Below, piece by piece: positions 49,509 through 60,569 of a DNA stretch of 64,000 nt. The DNA comes from Paulownia fortunei (Eukaryota; Streptophyta; Magnoliopsida; Lamiales; Paulowniaceae). Position 1 is the stretch's first letter. Each line of letters opens with the position of its first letter. The notes beneath the pieces were generated by a model that saw only the letters and a program-made list of their open reading frames with translations, did no database searches and was not told the origin of the DNA. The DNA lies in assembly GCA_019321725.1 (NCBI GenBank), contig CM033111.1:11284001-11348000 (forward strand), written 5' to 3'. A program made the position numbers and the translations under genes.

Positions 49509-51500
49509 TGATAAGTGCATATTTTGATATATTTTTATATCAAATCCTTTATACTTTCATTGTTTTATTTTTGTTGATATTGTAGTTTTATTAATATTTT
49601 GTGTTAGGGAACCAATAAACAAAAATAGATCAAAAAGAGCCAAAATAAAACCGAATAAGATAAAATGTTTCATGAGCAAGTTGGGAGATAATATTATATT
49701 GGATCTAAGAAGTATCACAATTAGAAGAAAAGTGCCATTTTTTGCCTAAATCCATCATGTGTAGATCAAAATATATACAAGAAATCACTTGAACTTTGCA
49801 AGTGATTGTTGGGATTGCATTAAATTCAAAAAAATAAGCATATTTCCAAACTTATGCAGTTTTTATATTTTGGGCATAACTCTATGTTCAAAAGCCCTAT
49901 GAACCTGATTCTTATTTCATTTGAAATTAAAAAGATAGAACTACAAATTTTCTATTGGAAGCTCAACCTAATTCAATATTGATTATAGCAGAAAATTCAT
50001 CCAAGTGTGTGCAATGAAAAGGATCAATTTATGCTGACATATCTCTTTAAATCAAGCATAACTTTCTCTCTAGTGGTTTGAATTAGGTAATTCAAGTTAG
50101 AAACTAAAGCTAACAGATAATCAACAATTTTCTATTAATCACTTTTTGAAATTCAGCTAATTGGATGGAGAAAAATATGTGACAATATTTGGATTTGAAA
50201 AAGATATGTGAATTTAAAGTACATTTGAAGTTAATTTGGATATGCTAATTTATGCATTCTTCTATTATAAATAGCGACTCTTGAATAGCATTCAAGACAC
50301 ACAAAAACCCTTAGAAGGGGAAAGAAAATTTTATTGTTGTCTTTCTTTAGGCTAAGTTTTCTAGTAATAATATAAGTTTTCTACTAGTAATAGAAATGTA
50401 TTCTCTAGTTTCTCTTCTATTTTTAGTCTTTTTTACTTTCATTATATCTTTCTAAATTTCATTTAAGTCGAGGAAAAATGGTGAAGCTCTTATGGGGGAA
50501 GAGGAATGATTATAAAAGTGCATAATGTTCAGGTGTGTTGTTTTATTAGTTTAATTTTTTATTAAAACCCTCATTATTTAGGCTAAGTTTTCTAGTAGTA
50601 ATAAAAATATATTCTCTAGTTTCTCTTCTATTTTTAGTCTTTTTAACTTTCATTATATCTTTCTAAATTTCATTTAAGCTGAGAAGAAATGGTGAGACAC
50701 TTGATGGAGGAAGAGGAATGATTATAAAGGTGCATAATGTTCAAGTATGTTGTTTTATTGGTTTAATTTTTGATTGAAACCCTCCTTGTTTAGTGACGAT
50801 TCTTGATTTATGAATCACCAATTGCACAATAAATACTTGGGTTTATTTAGCTTATTGTACAATTCTACCCTGCCGAATACTAATATGAAACTTTGATTTG
50901 TTGTAGACTAAGGCGTGCATAAATACTTAATCCCATAAATAAGTGTTGGCGTTAAAAAATTTCTTGTTTTATGGTGATTCTTGATTTATGTATCTCCAAT
51001 AGCATAACAAATACTTGAGTTCATTTAGCTTATTATATGGTTCTACCCTACTGACTGCTAATGTAAAACTTTGATTTGTTATAGACAAAGGTGTGCATAA
51101 ATACTTGATCCTATAAACAAGTATTAGTGTTAAGAGATAACTTACAAACAATAAGATAATATCATTATTACCTTAATGCATGGGTTATTTGATAACGTCT
51201 TCCCATTTGAATTTTCATTATGTATGAATTCCAATGTAGCATTTAAAGAGGTAAAATAAATAAATAATCATTTTTCTATCCAAAACTCATGAGTGGATCC
51301 CTAATTTTCAGTACTTTTGTGACTTTGATTTTTTAGTTATATCATAATTTTTTTATATTGTAAATGACATTTAGCCAATCTTTTAAGAAATATAAATCGA
51401 AAAACTTTAAACAACTTCCCTATGGATCGACCTCGGACTCCCGAGAAATTTATTACTTGACACAACCTGTACTTGAGTTTGCAACCTTATAGTTGTAGCA
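49509..51500 (+). repeat. 3' LTR of element C
   Basis: 1992 bp, TGATAAGTGCATATTTTG to GTTGTAGCA. About 230 bp longer than the 5' LTR because a segment around 50349-50560 is tandemly duplicated at 50580-50760 (shared AGGCTAAGTTTTCTAGTA). Two 178-bp units (50795 and 50973). Confidence 0.9.
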
Positions 51501-52377
51501 CCTAGCAGTGCATCATGACTACCTGGTCTTAGGTGAATTAGCAAGCAAACTTATTTCAATGCGAGTACTATGCAAATACAGTTCTTTCGTCAACTAATCT
51601 CCTAATTAAGTTTAGGGGAATGATTATTCATTGAAACCTTATTTTGACTTAATAAATATATTCCTTTTCAAGTCACAATAACTTAGGATAAACTATTAGA
51701 AAACTCTCATATTATATACATCCTGCCTTGGCCAAGGTGTTTTGAGTCAAGAACTATGAAAATAGACCAGATTCACTTATTCTACTAGAGGTGACAGATC
51801 GTTTGTTGGCCACTCATTACCTTCACACATAAAGATGTTACACCCAATATAAACTCTTTATGATTATCATGCAATCAAGAAAAACACCAAAATACAATAT
51901 GTCATGCACCATGCCTTAAGTATAATGACTAGTTAATACACTAATATAAGTAAGAAATTCTCATTCAACGAACAAAGTTTCCAATTGAGAATTTTCAGTG
52001 GGCTTGTTTGGTATACTTGTTCTCCAACAAGCACTCATACACATGTACTAGACTCTCCTTGTTGATGTCTATAAAGTGAGACATCTTCTTATTGAGCATG
52101 TATTGTGTGCGTGAGTCTATTAGGCTTATCAATATCTTATCTCAATAAACCCTCAACTCGAAATAATTTTAAGATCAAGGCCATAGAGGCATTTTATCGT
52201 AATCATATGCGCAACCATGCTCTATAGCTATGTATGAATTCATGACTTTATTTAATTGACAAAAATAATTAGAGATAAAGAAATGGCTATATTATTAATA
52301 AACTTTTGAATAAAATTATTTGTACAAGAGTATAAAAGCTAGCAAAATAATTAGCTTGTTGATTATTACTCTAACAT
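51501..52377 (-). repeat. Copia LTR family D, right part
   Basis: Continues the LTR interrupted by element C. On the minus strand the LTR would start near 52377 at the equivalent of TGTTAGAGTA (here with the TG altered). The part 52380-52600 repeats 52150-52377 imperfectly, a partial tandem duplication of the LTR end. Confidence 0.7.
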
Positions 52378-52599
52378 TATTAATGCCCCATCATGATGAT
52401 TCTCGATTTGAAATGATTTATGACTAAATCCATAGAGACATATTTCCGAATTGCCATAATATGCGTGATCATGCTTAGTAGGTATGTATAAACTAGAGAC
52501 TTCATCTAAATTTAAATAAAACAAACAAAGATGAGGAATGGCTATTTTTTTGATATTGATTGAAAATGAATATTTGTACAAGAGTACAAAACCAACCAT

Positions 52600-52770
52600 T
52601 CTAATTGGATTGCCCATATGTATTTAAGGCCTATTTTCTAAACATGTTCTTCAAGAACCTTTTGCATGTGGGTTTGGTCAGTAGGTTTGCATTTTCTATC
52701 ATGGCAACTTTTTCTACCTTGACGTGGCTTCTACCAACAATCTCTTAAACCATTAGATATTGGGAAAATA
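52600..52770 (-). pseudogene. pol: Copia pol C-terminal remnant
   Basis: Matches 57340-57480 of element D in sequence (shared TATGTATTTAAG.CCTAT and GTCAGTAG.T). It is the pol end of another family-D copia copy and stops near 52770. Confidence 0.55.
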
Positions 52771-52779
52771 AAGACTAGA

Positions 52780-55060
52780 ACTTGTAAAATAAATAGAATT
52801 TAAATAATATATGAAAGTAAACAAATGATATTAACTTAGAATTAAAGTAGTACACAAACAATTGATAATAATAAAATTTACAAAATAAATAAATTGCATG
52901 AATCAGAATATAGAAAGATTTGAACCTTTACTTGATATTTAGAACACATGATTTTGATGCGGAAACATGGATTTTGTAAGTTGAAAACAAAAATTTGCAT
53001 TTTTAAGGTTGTTGCTTATGCTGAATCATTGTAGCTAATGATGAAATCTGATTGCCATAATGAAAGTGTGTTGGGATTGATGGATGTTATAAGCTTTTGA
53101 TATGTGTATTCATTAAACTTGCTATATCATCTTTAAACTTCTTGAGCACTAGCCATTTATAGAATTATGTTTATTTGCTTAGAGATAATTTATAGAGAAA
53201 ATAGCTTTCTCAATGATCCCACCAAACTCTAGAACTTGTTTGATCATTGGTTAAGGCGAAATTGATGGTGAAATAGTACTAGGGAGATGATTTAGGCAAT
53301 TTTTGGACCATTTGAGCCTTTGAAATCAACCCATTTATCAAGTGTCCCCTATTGAGTCTAAGGATACCTTTTCAATTGATATTCCATACACAATAACTTG
53401 AGCCTCATAAACCCTTGTCTATAATTATGACCCTTCACTCAAAACATGATCATTCTAGAAGGACATCTTAGAACATAAAGCATGATGGGCAGTAAAGGGT
53501 GGAATTTGGAGAAGTTGATATAAAGTATAAGTAGGTCTTTCCAAATTAAGAAAGAAAGAAATACACCCTTTATGCATAATGAATACAATAAGTTTGGGGA
53601 TGTTTCATTAATAAACGAAGGCAAGATATCTTCATGAGAGAAAAAAAGTGAGAGAGAAATAAACACATGAAATGAGAAAAATGGGTGTCAAAAGATGATT
53701 GTATGACATGGGTAATTTCGAGCTTCATTTCCCTAAATTTTCCTACCTATTACCCAAGCCACATTTTACAAGCTTGAATGTTCTTTTGATCCTTGATGCT
53801 ATTGTAAACTCACATTAATGGAGAGTGATGTGAAAACTAAGCTTATAGAGTTTGGGACATATTTCAATTCTCTATAAAGAAGTGGATCATTTAGAAAGTG
53901 TTTTGACATTATAAACTTATTAGGATAATGAATGTGATTTGGTAAATCAACATTACACATACATACACAAGGTCACAAAGTGAAGTGAAATCTGTGCACA
54001 TGGTGACACTTAAGCATTAACACGTTTTTTATATCTCTCCTTGGTAATCTTTGAGGCTTGCAAATGATTTGGGTCTTCTTGATACTCAAGTTTGTGTCAG
54101 TATTTTTAAGTTAGTAATTTATTTTCTATTTTGTTGGAGGACAAACAAATTTTAAGTTTGGTTGTGTTTTTTTAGTTGGTTTTACACCTATGATTTGAGT
54201 ACTTTTAGGTTAATTATTTGTTAGTCTTCAAGCAACTGCTGTGGCGTTTTATATGTTTGTTGATGTTTAGTAGGAATTAGAAAGATGAGACAAGTTATGA
54301 TGATCTAAGAAAATGAGTGAAATGAATAAAAAAATATCCCATAAGAATAGATGGTGCCATGGAGACAGTTATGCCAGAACTTAGACATTGCGCCTAGGCA
54401 CTGTCTTGTTATAGCTTAGGCCCCAAACTAAGCACATCGTGCAAGACGCTGTTGTAGAGCGCCAAAGCTCCTATAAACTGAGACTATGGCACAGAGGTGC
54501 CATTTTTCTGAGCTTAGGCATTGTTTTTTGAAGTATATTGAGAACAAAATAGAGTATTTCATGCCTAGGCGCCGTTTCATTGAGCCTAGGCTCCATTTGA
54601 AGGGTTTTATGCTCAAGTTAGGTTTTTTCAGTTAGTTTTTCAGAAATGTAGAGATAGAATATTTGTACTTCATTCCCAACACTTTCTGGTACTTGGAGAA
54701 CACAAGAAGAAGACTTCAAAGTAAGGAGAAGAGTGCAACAACAAAATTGAAGGCATATAAATCTGAAATATAGAAGGTTTTCCAATCTTTGTCTTTTATT
54801 TTCTTTCTTTGGATTTCTTGCTATTCTTCCATGATGTATAGGAACTTGTCTTGAAGATTACATATTGTTGTTATGAACTAAATTATAGTTTCTTGGGCAT
54901 GATGTAACCATAGTTGAATCTATGTTTTAATTTTAATTTATGATATTTCAAGTTTTTCAATTCATTTGTGTTCTCTTGTTTATATTGAATTCCTAGTGAT
55001 TAGTCTTAGATGTTTGTGTATGAAATTCAACACTTGGGAGAGAGAATTATACATGACTTG
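52780..55060 (+). mobile_element. Probable old gypsy 3' end and LTR
   Basis: Mostly unrecognised. At 54133-54175 is GGAGGACAAACAAATTTTAA followed by GTTTGG, a motif that precedes the polypurine tract and 3' LTR in several plant Ty3/gypsy elements (element A has GGACAAGCAAGACTTAAG there). The following 54340-54610 has repeated GCCTAGGCGCC-type words and may be LTR. No second LTR or target duplication was found. Confidence 0.35.
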
Positions 55061-57327
55061 TGTTGGTTTCATATATCTTGGAATGGGTAACGCAATGAAA
55101 AATTAAAATTTTTAAAACATGTATATTTAATTCTACATCATGGAAATCGATACGAATTAATTTAATTCCATTTAATTTATTTTGTTTGAAATAAAGAAAC
55201 AAAGTTCGTGAAATATACCTGTGAGTTGAAATCATTTTGTGAGAAATCAAAGTGTCTTCCCTCTTAAGTGTATCCACACTTTGGGCAAGGCCATGAACTT
55301 TTATTTCTTGTTCGTGAATCAAAGTCCCTGTCACTAATCTAAATTTGGGAGTGCAATTTTATTTTCAAAACAACTCATGTTAGAAGAATAAAATTGATGC
55401 AAAGGCTAGAACCCTTAATGGAGAGAACAAAATAAGAGAGGGGGCTAAAAATTTTGAGCTCTCAATACTTGGAATTTCCACCCCCCTCAAGTGTGTATTT
55501 ATACACACTTAAGGTATAGCCCTAATCCCATTAGGACTCTCCCACCTTCTATATTATCTTTATTATTTCCATACAAGACAATGATCATTTTATCTTGTTT
55601 TCCAATACTCCTAGTTGGGTTATGGGTTTTGAATTTAAATGAACTAAAATTCAATTATTTGATCTACATCAATTAATCAAGTCCCTTTAATTAATTCCAA
55701 TATAGGCTATGCAATCAAATTAGGGCTAATTAAAATAATCTTAATATTTTAATTGGTTAAATTAATTTAAATCTTTAAATTAATTTAAGCATTACTAATT
55801 AATTGATCCAATCAATTAATTAATTCACTCCCATGAGCCCCTAATCTCAATTAGGTCCAATTAAATAATATTAATATTTAATTAAATTAATTAATTTAAT
55901 TCTTTAAATTAATTCTAGCTCAAGTTAATTATCATTATTAATTAACTTAATCAAACCACTTAAATCAATAAAATAAATTAGAAATGGACTATCCCATTTT
56001 GCATGTGACCCTATAGTGTCACGCCCCGGGCCTAAAGGGCGGGGATTCGAAAGCGCGATCCGCACAAGGGGCTCCACTAGCAGCTACTTCACATTCATCC
56101 TCACTTTTGTGAAAATGATTATTCTGAGTTGTTAGAGGAGTCCATTGTACCCACTTATAAATCACTTCGAATATCCTGACACAACCAATGTGGGATATCA
56201 CAATCATCCCCCCTCCCCCCTCATTAAACATGTGACGTTCTTGTTGCATTCCTTCACAATCCAAGACTACCCCTAGTACACATCCGATTGGGAATTCCAT
56301 GTCGATAGTACCCTTGGTGTCGGCTCTGATACCATTTGTCACACCCTAGGCCCAAGGGCGCTCGAAAGTAAGACCCGGTATAAGAGGCTCTGCTAGTAAC
56401 TACTTCATATTCATCCTTACTTTTGGAAAAATGGTTAACCCAAGTTGTTAGAAGAGTCTATTATACCCACTTATAAACTATTCCAAATATCCTCATATAA
56501 CCAATGTGGGATATCACAATCACCCTTGTTGAACATGTAATGTCCTCGTCATATTCCTTCATAATCCAAGACCATCCCCAGTATATATCCGGCTGTGCCT
56601 CCCTTCTCGATAGTACCCCTAAGGTCGGCTCTGATACCATTTGTCACACCCTGGGCCCATAGGGTAAGGGCCCATAAGCCAAACCTAGCACAAAGGGCTC
56701 CATTAGCAACTACTTCGCATTCATCCTCATTTTGGCGAAAATGGTTAACCCGAGTTATTAGAGAAGTCCATTTTTAGATATGTGATGAATTCTTTGTTGG
56801 CCACTCATTAGCCTCCATACACAAAGACCATACACCTAATGTAATCCATTTATGATTATCACGCAATTGAGAAATAATCAAAGTGCATGATGTGGTACAC
56901 AAGGCTACCGTAGTGCGTCAAGTCTAAGGACTTGTTAATGCACAATCATAACTGAGAAAGTCTCATTCGACAAATAATGTTTCGAATTGAGAATCTCTCA
57001 TGGGCCACTTTTGTGTACTTGTTTTCCAACAAGCATCCACACACATGCAATAGCATTACCTTGTTGATGTCTATGGAATAAGACATCCTCTTTTCAAGCA
57101 TGTGTCATCTCAATAACACTACGACTTAGAATAATTTTAAGATGAAAGCCATAGAGGCATGTTTCATGATTGGCATCGTATGCACGACCATGCCCTGTAG
57201 CTTTGTATGAGCTAAGGACTTTATGTAATTAATAAAATAATTAAAGAAAAATAAATTTCCTTTTAATAATAAACATTATGAATAAGATTATTTTTACAAG
57301 AGTATAAAAGCTCGCACTACTCTAACA
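55061..57327 (-). repeat. 3' LTR of copia element D, with TRIM insertion
   Basis: On the minus strand starts TGTTAGAGTAG (57327) and ends near CCAACA (55061). Without the TRIM array (56017-56775) it is about 1.5 kb. Compared with 40740-51790 and 63500-63890, roughly 300-400 bp of LTR is missing at the TRIM site. Confidence 0.8.
56017..56775 (-). mobile_element. TRIM retrotransposon, head-to-tail array
   Basis: Minus strand, right to left: truncated LTR (56642-56775), PBS and short internal region (56519-56641), full LTR (56337-56518, 182 bp), PBS and internal region (56203-56336), full LTR (56017-56202, 186 bp). LTRs start TGTGATATCCCACATTGGTT and end GTGACA. PBS TGGTATCAGAGC (56323-56334 and 56628-56639) matches initiator tRNA-Met and lies 2 bases after each LTR. 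A purine-rich tract (GAGGGGG) precedes LTR 56202. No protein is encoded; internal regions are only 123-134 bp. Confidence 0.9.
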
Positions 57328-57329
57328 AT

Positions 57330-57835
57330 CTCCCACTTATCTTAGAGCCAATTACCTATGTATTTAAGACCTATGTTCTCAAGATATTCTTTAAATACTC
57401 TCTTAGCGAAGGGCTTTGTCAGTAGATCTACTATATTTTCTACTGAGGACACTCGCTCCATTTGAACATCACATCTACCAATGATCTCTTGAATCAAATG
57501 ATATCATCTCATTATGTGCTTGGATATTTGATGAGATCTTAGCTCATTTGCTTGTGTAATAGCCACGATGTCATCATAGTAAACTGTAACTAATCAATAA
57601 TGGAACGGACTATACCCAACTCTTGGATAAAGCTCATTATCCAAACACCATTTTTCACTATATCACATGCAGCATATTCAACATCGGTGGTGGAATCTAT
57701 GGTCGTCTCCTACTTGGAATTCTTCCAACTGACTGCCCCACTATTTAGGGTAAATATAAATCTTGACATAGACTTTGAATCTTCTATATCAGACTGAAAG
57801 TTAGAATTAGTAAGCTTTAAGCTTTAATTCTCCAT
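57330..57835 (-). pseudogene. pol: Copia D RNase H remnant
   Basis: Minus strand: SMSRFIFTLNSGAVSWKNSK, stop, then TTIDSTTDVEYAACDI and VWIMSFIQELGIV. These are the standard copia RNase H motifs (SWKSSKQ..TEAEY pattern). Broken by stops. Confidence 0.8.
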
Positions 57836-57849
57836 TACCGTAAACCAAG

Positions 57850-58990
57850 AAGACATCCTTAGTCCTTCGTAAGTATTTAAGTATTATCTTTATAGCTTTC
57901 TAGTGCTCCTCGCTTGGAATGGACTAATATCTGTTTATGACACTAAGAGTATATGTAACATCAGATTATGTGCATAGCATGGCATACATAATGCTTCTAA
58001 TGGCAGATGCATATGGTATGCAAGTCATTCTTTCTCTCCTATGGAGTCTTTGGGGTCATAAACTTTGAAAGAGAGACCCATAACTCATAGGTAAGAATCC
58101 TCTTTTAGATTGATCCAGAAGTTCATCCAAATTTTTGAGAAAATTAAATGATTTGATTTCCTCTTTGAATGAGAGGTTCTAATTTCTGAAAGCTTGTTTA
58201 AGTCCATAAATGGATCTCTAGAGCTTGTAAACCTTTTGTTCGCTCCCATTAGATATGAAGCCCTCTAGTTACCTTATATAGATCTCTTCTTGAATATTAT
58301 CATTGAGAAATGTGGCTTCACATTCATTTGTCATATCTCATAGTCATAATACGCTGATATGGCAAGTAATATACGAATGGATTTTAGCATCGCCATTGGT
58401 GAGAAGGCTTTCTCATAGTCAATTCTTTATCTTTGAGTGTAACCCCTACATAACTAGTTCTTCCTTATATGTTACTTCCTCTCCATCTACTCCAAGCTTC
58501 GGCTTGTAGACCTATTTACAGATAATAAGTACAATACCCTATAGTAGGTCCACCAAGGTTCATGCTTTGTTGGAGTACATAGAGTCTATCTTGGATTGTG
58601 TGGCCTCTTGCCATCTTCCTAATCATTGTCAAACACTGCTTCTCCATAATTCATTGGATCAATGTCCAAAAAATGCTCTTCCATGTTGTTCTCCAATAAA
58701 AGACCATATCTCTATGGTGGCCTTGAGATCTTTTCAGATCTCTTATAAGGCTGTGTGATAAAAGAGTTAGATGTTGGTGGTTCAGACATTACTACCTACT
58801 GTGAAACACTTTGTGGTTCTTGAATTTCTTCAAATTCTACAACCCTGCATTTTCTATCCAATAGAAACTCATTCTCAAAGAATTCCTCAAAATAAACATC
58901 TTTCTGAGGGGTCATAGAAATAGTATCCAACAGTCCTCTAGATACCCCATAAACTTGCATAAGGTGGATCGTATCTAACTTATCTCTCAT
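57850..58990 (-). pseudogene. pol: Copia D reverse transcriptase remnant
   Basis: The segment 58796-58990 is the variable linker before RT (FEEFFENEFLLDRKCRVVEF), and RT follows leftwards in broken frames to about 57850. The plus-strand ORFs at 58303-58509 and 58567-58758 are antisense shadows. Confidence 0.7.
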
Positions 58991-58999
58991 TAGCTGCTT

Positions 59000-59880
59000 T
59001 ATGTAAGCATCGCAACCCTATATCCATAGGTATTTGTATGAAGGGTTCTTGTAACACCACATCTCATATGGTACTTTATGCACCGACTTACTTTGCACTC
59101 CATTTAACATAAATGCCATTGTTTTTAGAGTATAGCCCTAAAATAAAAAAAAATCCTAGTGAAACTTATTATGGATTGAACCAAGTCCAACACAGTTCGA
59201 TTCATTCGCTCAACAACCCCATTCAGCTATGGTGTCGTAGGCGAAATCTACTATGAGAGAATCTCATTCTCTCTTAGATAATTAAGGAACTCTGAGCCTA
59301 AGCACTCGTCTCCTCAATCCACTCGAATAGTCTTGATACTTTGCCCAATTTGTTTTCTCCACTTCATGCCTAAAGTCTTTGAAACTTTCAAAAATTTTAA
59401 ACTTTCTTACCAAAAATACACATACCCATACCTTGAATAATTTTCGTTAAAGGTAGTGAAATAGTGATAGTATCTTCTGACACTAAAATTTAGTAGTCTG
59501 CATACATCCATATGGATCAAATCTAGAGGATTTGTAGTACACTCCTCTTGCCCAACAAATGGTGACTTGGTCATTTCTTCCTTTAGGCAAGATTTACAGG
59601 TTGGCATTTCTTGCTTGTCTAAAAGGCCAAGCAATTATGTCAACTTGTCGATTCTCTTCTGAGAAATATGATCTAATCTAGTAGGCCACAAGTATATAGA
59701 ACTATGATCATCTAATTTACGTTTGTTACTTTGTTGGATATGCAATATGGAGTTTTTGAGTTGGACAATATATAAATCATTTGTTAAAGTTCCAACATGA
59801 ACTATGAGATCTTCTCGAGCGACTCGTAAAGTACTCATTGTAGTTCCTCTTCCATTGCCCCAACTTACCATACTAGTGAT
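59000..59880 (-). pseudogene. pol: Copia D GAG-pre-integrase and integrase remnant
   Basis: 59635-59871 gives the GAG-pre-integrase region ending LDHISQKRIDKLT. 59407-59634 continues MPTCKSCLKEEMTKSPF, LDLIHMDVCRLLNFS and NENYSRYGYVYF, the zinc finger (HHCC-type, partly lost) and first catalytic Asp region of copia integrase. The pair is separated by one stop at about 59635. Degenerate beyond. Confidence 0.85.
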
Positions 59881-59899
59881 ACTTGCCCTTGGCTTTTGT

Positions 59900-60565
59900 A
59901 CCTTTTATCACTCCACTGGAAGCATTCAATCTCTTGGCTTTTTAGAAAAATCCTTTTTTTTTCTTCTTTGACTTTTTGGTCTTAGATTGGAATGAAGAGC
60001 TAACTAGCAAGACAAGATTCTCCTTTTTTTATGGATGATTCTACCATCTTCAATATGTTAACCAACTTAGCAAGGTTAGTCTCCATTTGTGCAAATTGAA
60101 GTTCACCATAAAGAAGTAAAATAAAGGTGGCAAAGACTGCAGGATGAGGTCCACATAGAGTTTGTTGTCCATAATAACCCCAAGAGACTCTAGCCTTCGA
60201 TCAAGACTATATCATCTTCAATCCATGGTCATGGACCAAAGAGCCCTCCATCATACAACATCAAAAGAACTCCTTAGATACTTGGTATCTAGCTTGCCTT
60301 GTATGTTCAGCATATAATTCCTTCAAATGAACCATACCCACATGTTGTCTTTGCAACTCATTTGATATTGATGCTATCATATAGCAACGAGCTTGCTAAT
60401 CATTGTTAACTTACTTGCAATGTTCTGCAAGCTCTTCCTCAATGGCATCCATCAACGAAACCAATGATGGCGTTATATTAAGGACATAAGCTCTTCTTTT
60501 AAAATGGAGAAGAATCCAAATATTCCTTAGCCAGTCGATATATTAGGATCGGTGAGTTTGTTGAT
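59900..60565 (-). pseudogene. gag: Copia D gag remnant
   Basis: Broken minus-strand frames with copia gag text: YMIASISNELQRQH, ARYQVSKELF, LAKLVNILKMVE and KKGESCLAS. The zinc-knuckle region is not intact. It follows directly upstream of the GAG-pre-integrase text, as expected for one polyprotein. Confidence 0.65.
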
Positions 60566-60569
60566 GTTA

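Larger units (their letters stand above)
40953..51500 (+). mobile_element. LOG-Athila element C, integrase deleted
   Basis: 10.55-kb element with both LTRs (40953-42713 and 49509-51500), PBS 42720-42737 and polypurine tract 49491-49508. Flanks are TCTAG (40948-40952) and CCTAG (51501-51505), a target duplication with one substitution. Order: gag, protease, RT, partial RNase H, a deletion junction near 46612, ORF-X remnant, LOG pseudogene, non-coding region. The deletion removes the rest of RNase H, all of integrase and the ORF-X start, so this copy could move only with help from others. Confidence 0.95.

Noticed and set aside
56019..56342. 107-codon minus-strand open frame
   Set aside because: It spans LTR and internal sequence of the TRIM; the second unit does not preserve it.
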